DNA of 7,018 nt. Source: Euryarchaeota archaeon UBA495. GTDB taxonomy: Archaea > Thermoplasmatota > Poseidoniia > Poseidoniales > Poseidoniaceae. The stretch is from assembly GCA_002496845.1 (NCBI GenBank), contig DALQ01000047.1, positions 544-7,561 on the forward strand, written 5' to 3'. This document shows, piece after piece, positions 5,093 to 7,018 of this stretch; the first letter of the stretch is position 1; each line of letters opens with the position of its first letter. The notes beneath the pieces are model-generated. The model was not told where the DNA came from. It made no database searches and worked only from the letters and a program-made list of their open reading frames with translations. Made by a program: the position numbers and the translations under genes.

Positions 5093-7018
5093 CGACGCCT
5101 TGCTGCACGCTTCTCCTTCTCCTTTCGAAGGATTTTGCAACGTCGAATTTGCTCCTTCGCCAGCGCAACTTCGTCTGGCGTGAGTCCTCTGGACTCGCCT
5201 TGCTCGAAGCACTTGATGGCGTCGTCGTAGCGCTCCATTTCCGCGTAGGCCACGCCCATGTTGTACAGGGTCTGGCCACGCACTTGCGCAGGTCGAATCA
5301 TCATGGCTTGGTAGTAGGCGTCGACGCATTTTGGATAGTCTTCCATGTAGTAGTAGCAGTTGCCCCTGGCGTTGAGCACCAAGATCACCTTCTCTTCGTC
5401 ATCTGCCAACAGGCTCAACGATTTGTCGAAGCACGACAGGGCCTCTCGGAATTTCTTGTCTTCCAACAACTGGGTGCCTCGGTTGAACCATTCCCGTCCT
5501 TGTTGAGCATCTTGCTCTGGCGTGGTCGTTCGGGTCGGAGCGGCTATGTTTGAGGTGGCCTCCAAGGCAGCTGCGGCCAAATCGACGTCGGGGTTTCGCT
5601 CAGGTTCTGCACTTGGTTCTGGGGCCATGCTGGCCACCGGAGTCAACAGGATTGAAGCGGCCGATTCAGCGTCCTCGTCCACCGGTTCGGGTGCTGCAAA
5701 TTCTGGGGCAGGGGCCAGTTCCGACTCGGCAGGGGCGGCGGGTGCAGGGGACCGTGGATCGGGTGCTTCGCCCCCAGTGTCGTGTGAATCTGATGCGTCT
5801 GGGTCTGATAATTGCTGAGCGCGTGCATGGCACTTGGCTGCCTTTTCGAGTTCGCCCGCAGCCTCCAATGCCCGTGCCATGCCAATCCATGCGGTGGCGT
5901 CTTCCCCGTCACTGGTGACTTCCGCTTTCCACAAACCAATGGCTTCGAGATGTTGCAGTTGCAGGCTGTGCGCACGCGCACGCAAACGTGGTGCATCGTT
6001 GGCCAGCAGAAGAAGCACGCGAGCTCCAAGGTCAGGCGCTTCAGGCAAGGTCGGTGGTTGGTCAGGTAGGTGCTCAAGGGCACCGACTTCACCTTCGCCA
6101 AGATCGAGCAGCCATGCCGAAAGTGCCGTGCGATCGGATTCGTCGTCTTCCGGACCAAGGCGGTTCATGGCCTCTTCATACCAAAGTTCGGGATGCTCAG
6201 AGCGGGTCAGGAGAGGCCAACGTCGGTTCACCACGTCTTCGCGGGCACCGCGCTTGATGGCGTTGGTGTAGGCCTCGATGGCAGCATTGTGCTCGCCCTT
6301 TGCTGCATGCACGTCGCCTACCAGAATCCATCCTTCCGCACGTTCATCGTCGAGACGGAGGCTGTGTTGTGCAGCACCGAGGGCGTGGTCTTCGAGGTTC
6401 AGCCGATGCATGGCTGTCGCAGCGGTCAACCATGCTTCCACATGTTCTGCTGCGTCCGACCTCAATCGTTCGCGCAACAAGCCAATGGCAGCTTTGGGAT
6501 GACCTGCATCCAGTTCTTCTTTGGCCTGGGCAATCACGTCTTCCAGCGAAGCTTCGGTCGGTTCCTCCTCAAGTCCGTCGCCATCGGAGACGGGTTCTTC
6601 TTCGATTTCGGGTTCTGGTTCAACCATCGCTTCCTGGACCTGCTGTTGTGCAGCGACCACAGATGCGGCTCGCTCAAGTTCTTCTTGGTCGAGGCGGCCG
6701 TCTCCGTCCGTGTCGTGGTGGGTCGATTCTTCCAAAACGGCTTGAGCGTCGCTGACGCCTGCTTTGTCCATGGCCTTCGTGAGGTGCTCATCCTCCCACG
6801 TTGCGGTGGGCGTTGGGCGCTGTGCAGGAAGGTCCGGTTCAACGACTTGCCCCGTTTGGCAGCGTCGTCGAATGTCGAGTAGTTCTGGGTGATCTGGATA
6901 ATGCGTCAAAGCCCTCGTGGCCATGGCTCCAGCACCATCTGTGTCGCCCATGCGCTCGAGCAACACGGCCAAGTTGGCCGTGGCCGGTGCGTGCTCCGGA
7001 TCGAGGTCGAGGCAAATC
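5089..7018 (-). CDS. TPR-repeat protein with a single EF-hand, 5' end outside the window
   Basis: The reading frame is open to the right edge, so the N-terminus is missing; about 642 residues are visible. No specific function is recognised. Residue numbers count from the Leu codon at 6972. A TPR-like unit spans the edge to about residue 30, followed by a linker. A textbook EF-hand loop lies at 87-98 (DTDGDGRLDQEE). An acidic stretch (118-145) follows, then TPR-like helical pairs at about 157-245 and 359-391. Residues about 392-485 are an Ala/Pro/Glu/Ser-rich, probably disordered linker. Three clear TPRs occur at about 490-522, 529-561 and 566-599, and the protein ends in a very basic tail (KEKEKRAARRR). 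No membrane segment is seen in this portion. TPRs usually mediate protein-protein contacts and the EF-hand suggests Ca2+ binding. The 4-bp ATGA overlap with the A-type carrier gene implies co-transcription and possibly a role as scaffold or chaperone, which is inference. Confidence 0.88.
   Translation of the reverse strand, partial: ICLDLDPEHAPATANLAVLLERMGDTDGAGAMATRALTHYPDHPELLDIRRRCQTGQVVEPDLPAQRPTPTATWEDEHLTKAMDKAGVSDAQAVLEESTHHDTDGDGRLDQEELERAASVVAAQQQVQEAMVEPEPEIEEEPVSDGDGLEEEPTEASLEDVIAQAKEELDAGHPKAAIGLLRERLRSDAAEHVEAWLTAATAMHRLNLEDHALGAAQHSLRLDDERAEGWILVGDVHAAKGEHNAAIEAYTNAIKRGAREDVVNRRWPLLTRSEHPELWYEEAMNRLGPEDDESDRTALSAWLLDLGEGEVGALEHLPDQPPTLPEAPDLGARVLLLLANDAPRLRARAHSLQLQHLEAIGLWKAEVTSDGEDATAWIGMARALEAAGELEKAAKCHARAQQLSDPDASDSHDTGGEAPDPRSPAPAAPAESELAPAPEFAAPEPVDEDAESAASILLTPVASMAPEPSAEPERNPDVDLAAAALEATSNIAAPTRTTTPEQDAQQGREWFNRGTQLLEDKKFREALSCFDKSLSLLADDEEKVILVLNARGNCYYYMEDYPKCVDAYYQAMMIRPAQVRGQTLYNMGVAYAEMERYDDAIKCFEQGESRGLTPDEVALAKEQIRRCKILRKEKEKRAARRR
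5515..5799 (-). repeat. Low-complexity Ala/Pro/Glu/Ser linker region of the TPR gene
   Basis: This stretch codes for a compositionally biased segment (residues about 392-486) made largely of Ala, Pro, Glu, Asp and Ser, with short runs such as APAAPAESELAPAPE. It separates the earlier TPR-like units from the C-terminal three-TPR block and is likely a flexible linker. No exact nucleotide tandem repeat was seen. Confidence 0.6.
6679..6714 (-). other. EF-hand calcium-binding loop within the TPR protein
   Basis: The 12-residue loop has Asp at positions 1, 3, 5 and 9, Gly at 6, Leu at 8 and Glu at 12, which is the canonical EF-hand pattern. It is flanked by predicted helices (about TKAMDKAGVSDAQAVLEES before and LERAASVVAAQQQ after). 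No second complete loop was found nearby; SDGDGLEEE about 30 residues later lacks the spacing. Calcium binding is inferred from the pattern. Confidence 0.8.

Noticed and set aside
5110..5123. Purine-rich AGGAGAAGGAG (minus strand) as a ribosome binding site for the A-type carrier
   Set aside because: It lies about 18-31 nt before the ATG at 5092, too far for normal use; it simply encodes the Lys/Glu-rich tail of the TPR protein.
4283..5230. Plus-strand open frame (315 codons) opposite the ygfZ-like, carrier and TPR genes
   Set aside because: It spans three real genes on the other strand and has no recognisable motif or ribosome binding site.
5093..5329. N-terminal extension of the A-type carrier to 5329
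   Set aside because: The Arg-rich extra residues are the out-of-frame reading of the TPR gene's TPR-coding region; the ATGA junction at 5089-5092 gives a better start.
6070..6882. Plus-strand open frame (270 codons) opposite the TPR gene
   Set aside because: The Phe/Cys-rich translation is typical of the reverse complement of a Glu/Ala-rich coding region; no independent coding evidence.
6970..6972. TTG at 6972 as the true start of the TPR protein
   Set aside because: The frame stays open for 15 more codons to the window edge, and the upstream residues (CLDLDPEHAPATANLA) complete a TPR helix, so the gene begins outside the window.

Overview
The window is a compact, ordinary-looking chromosomal segment with almost no non-coding DNA. 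It holds seven genes in three transcription units. GC content looks moderately high (by eye, mid-to-upper fifties percent). I see no mobile element, CRISPR array, RNA gene or phage signature. The organism is not proven. The mix of a bacterial-type split transhydrogenase, an LDH-like malate dehydrogenase, an A-type Fe-S carrier next to a YgfZ/IBA57-type protein, and a large TPR protein with one EF-hand would fit a marine planktonic lineage such as Marine Group II Euryarchaeota (Poseidoniales). A bacterium is not excluded, and nothing here (no rRNA, no ribosomal protein) settles it.

Region 1 (1-2884, minus strand) is a proton-translocating NAD(P)+ transhydrogenase operon in the order pntA1-pntA2-pntB. 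The alpha subunit is split into a soluble NAD(H)-binding polypeptide and a small membrane polypeptide. The genes overlap by 4 bp or are 1 bp apart, and each start has a GGAGGT Shine-Dalgarno motif 6-7 nt upstream. pntB runs off the left edge just before its expected C-terminus. Region 2 (2885-3014) is a 130-bp divergent intergenic region. Region 3 (3015-3953, plus strand) is a single-gene unit for an NAD-dependent, LDH-like malate dehydrogenase.

Region 4 (3947-7018, minus strand) is a second operon: a TPR/EF-hand protein (5' end outside the window), a HesB/IscA/ErpA A-type Fe-S carrier, and a short YgfZ/IBA57-like protein. Its last gene meets mdh tail to tail, and the two reading frames overlap by 7 bp.

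Functionally, mdh and pnt share a divergent control region and a redox theme: MDH makes or uses NADH in the TCA cycle, and Pnt uses the ion gradient to move hydride from NADH to NADP+, supplying NADPH. The second operon pairs the two proteins known in mitochondria (ISCA and IBA57) and in E. coli (ErpA/IscA and YgfZ) for late [4Fe-4S] assembly or repair, and couples them to an uncharacterised TPR scaffold. That three-gene linkage is the most interesting point in an otherwise conventional window. I found no convincing evidence of a wholly new system.
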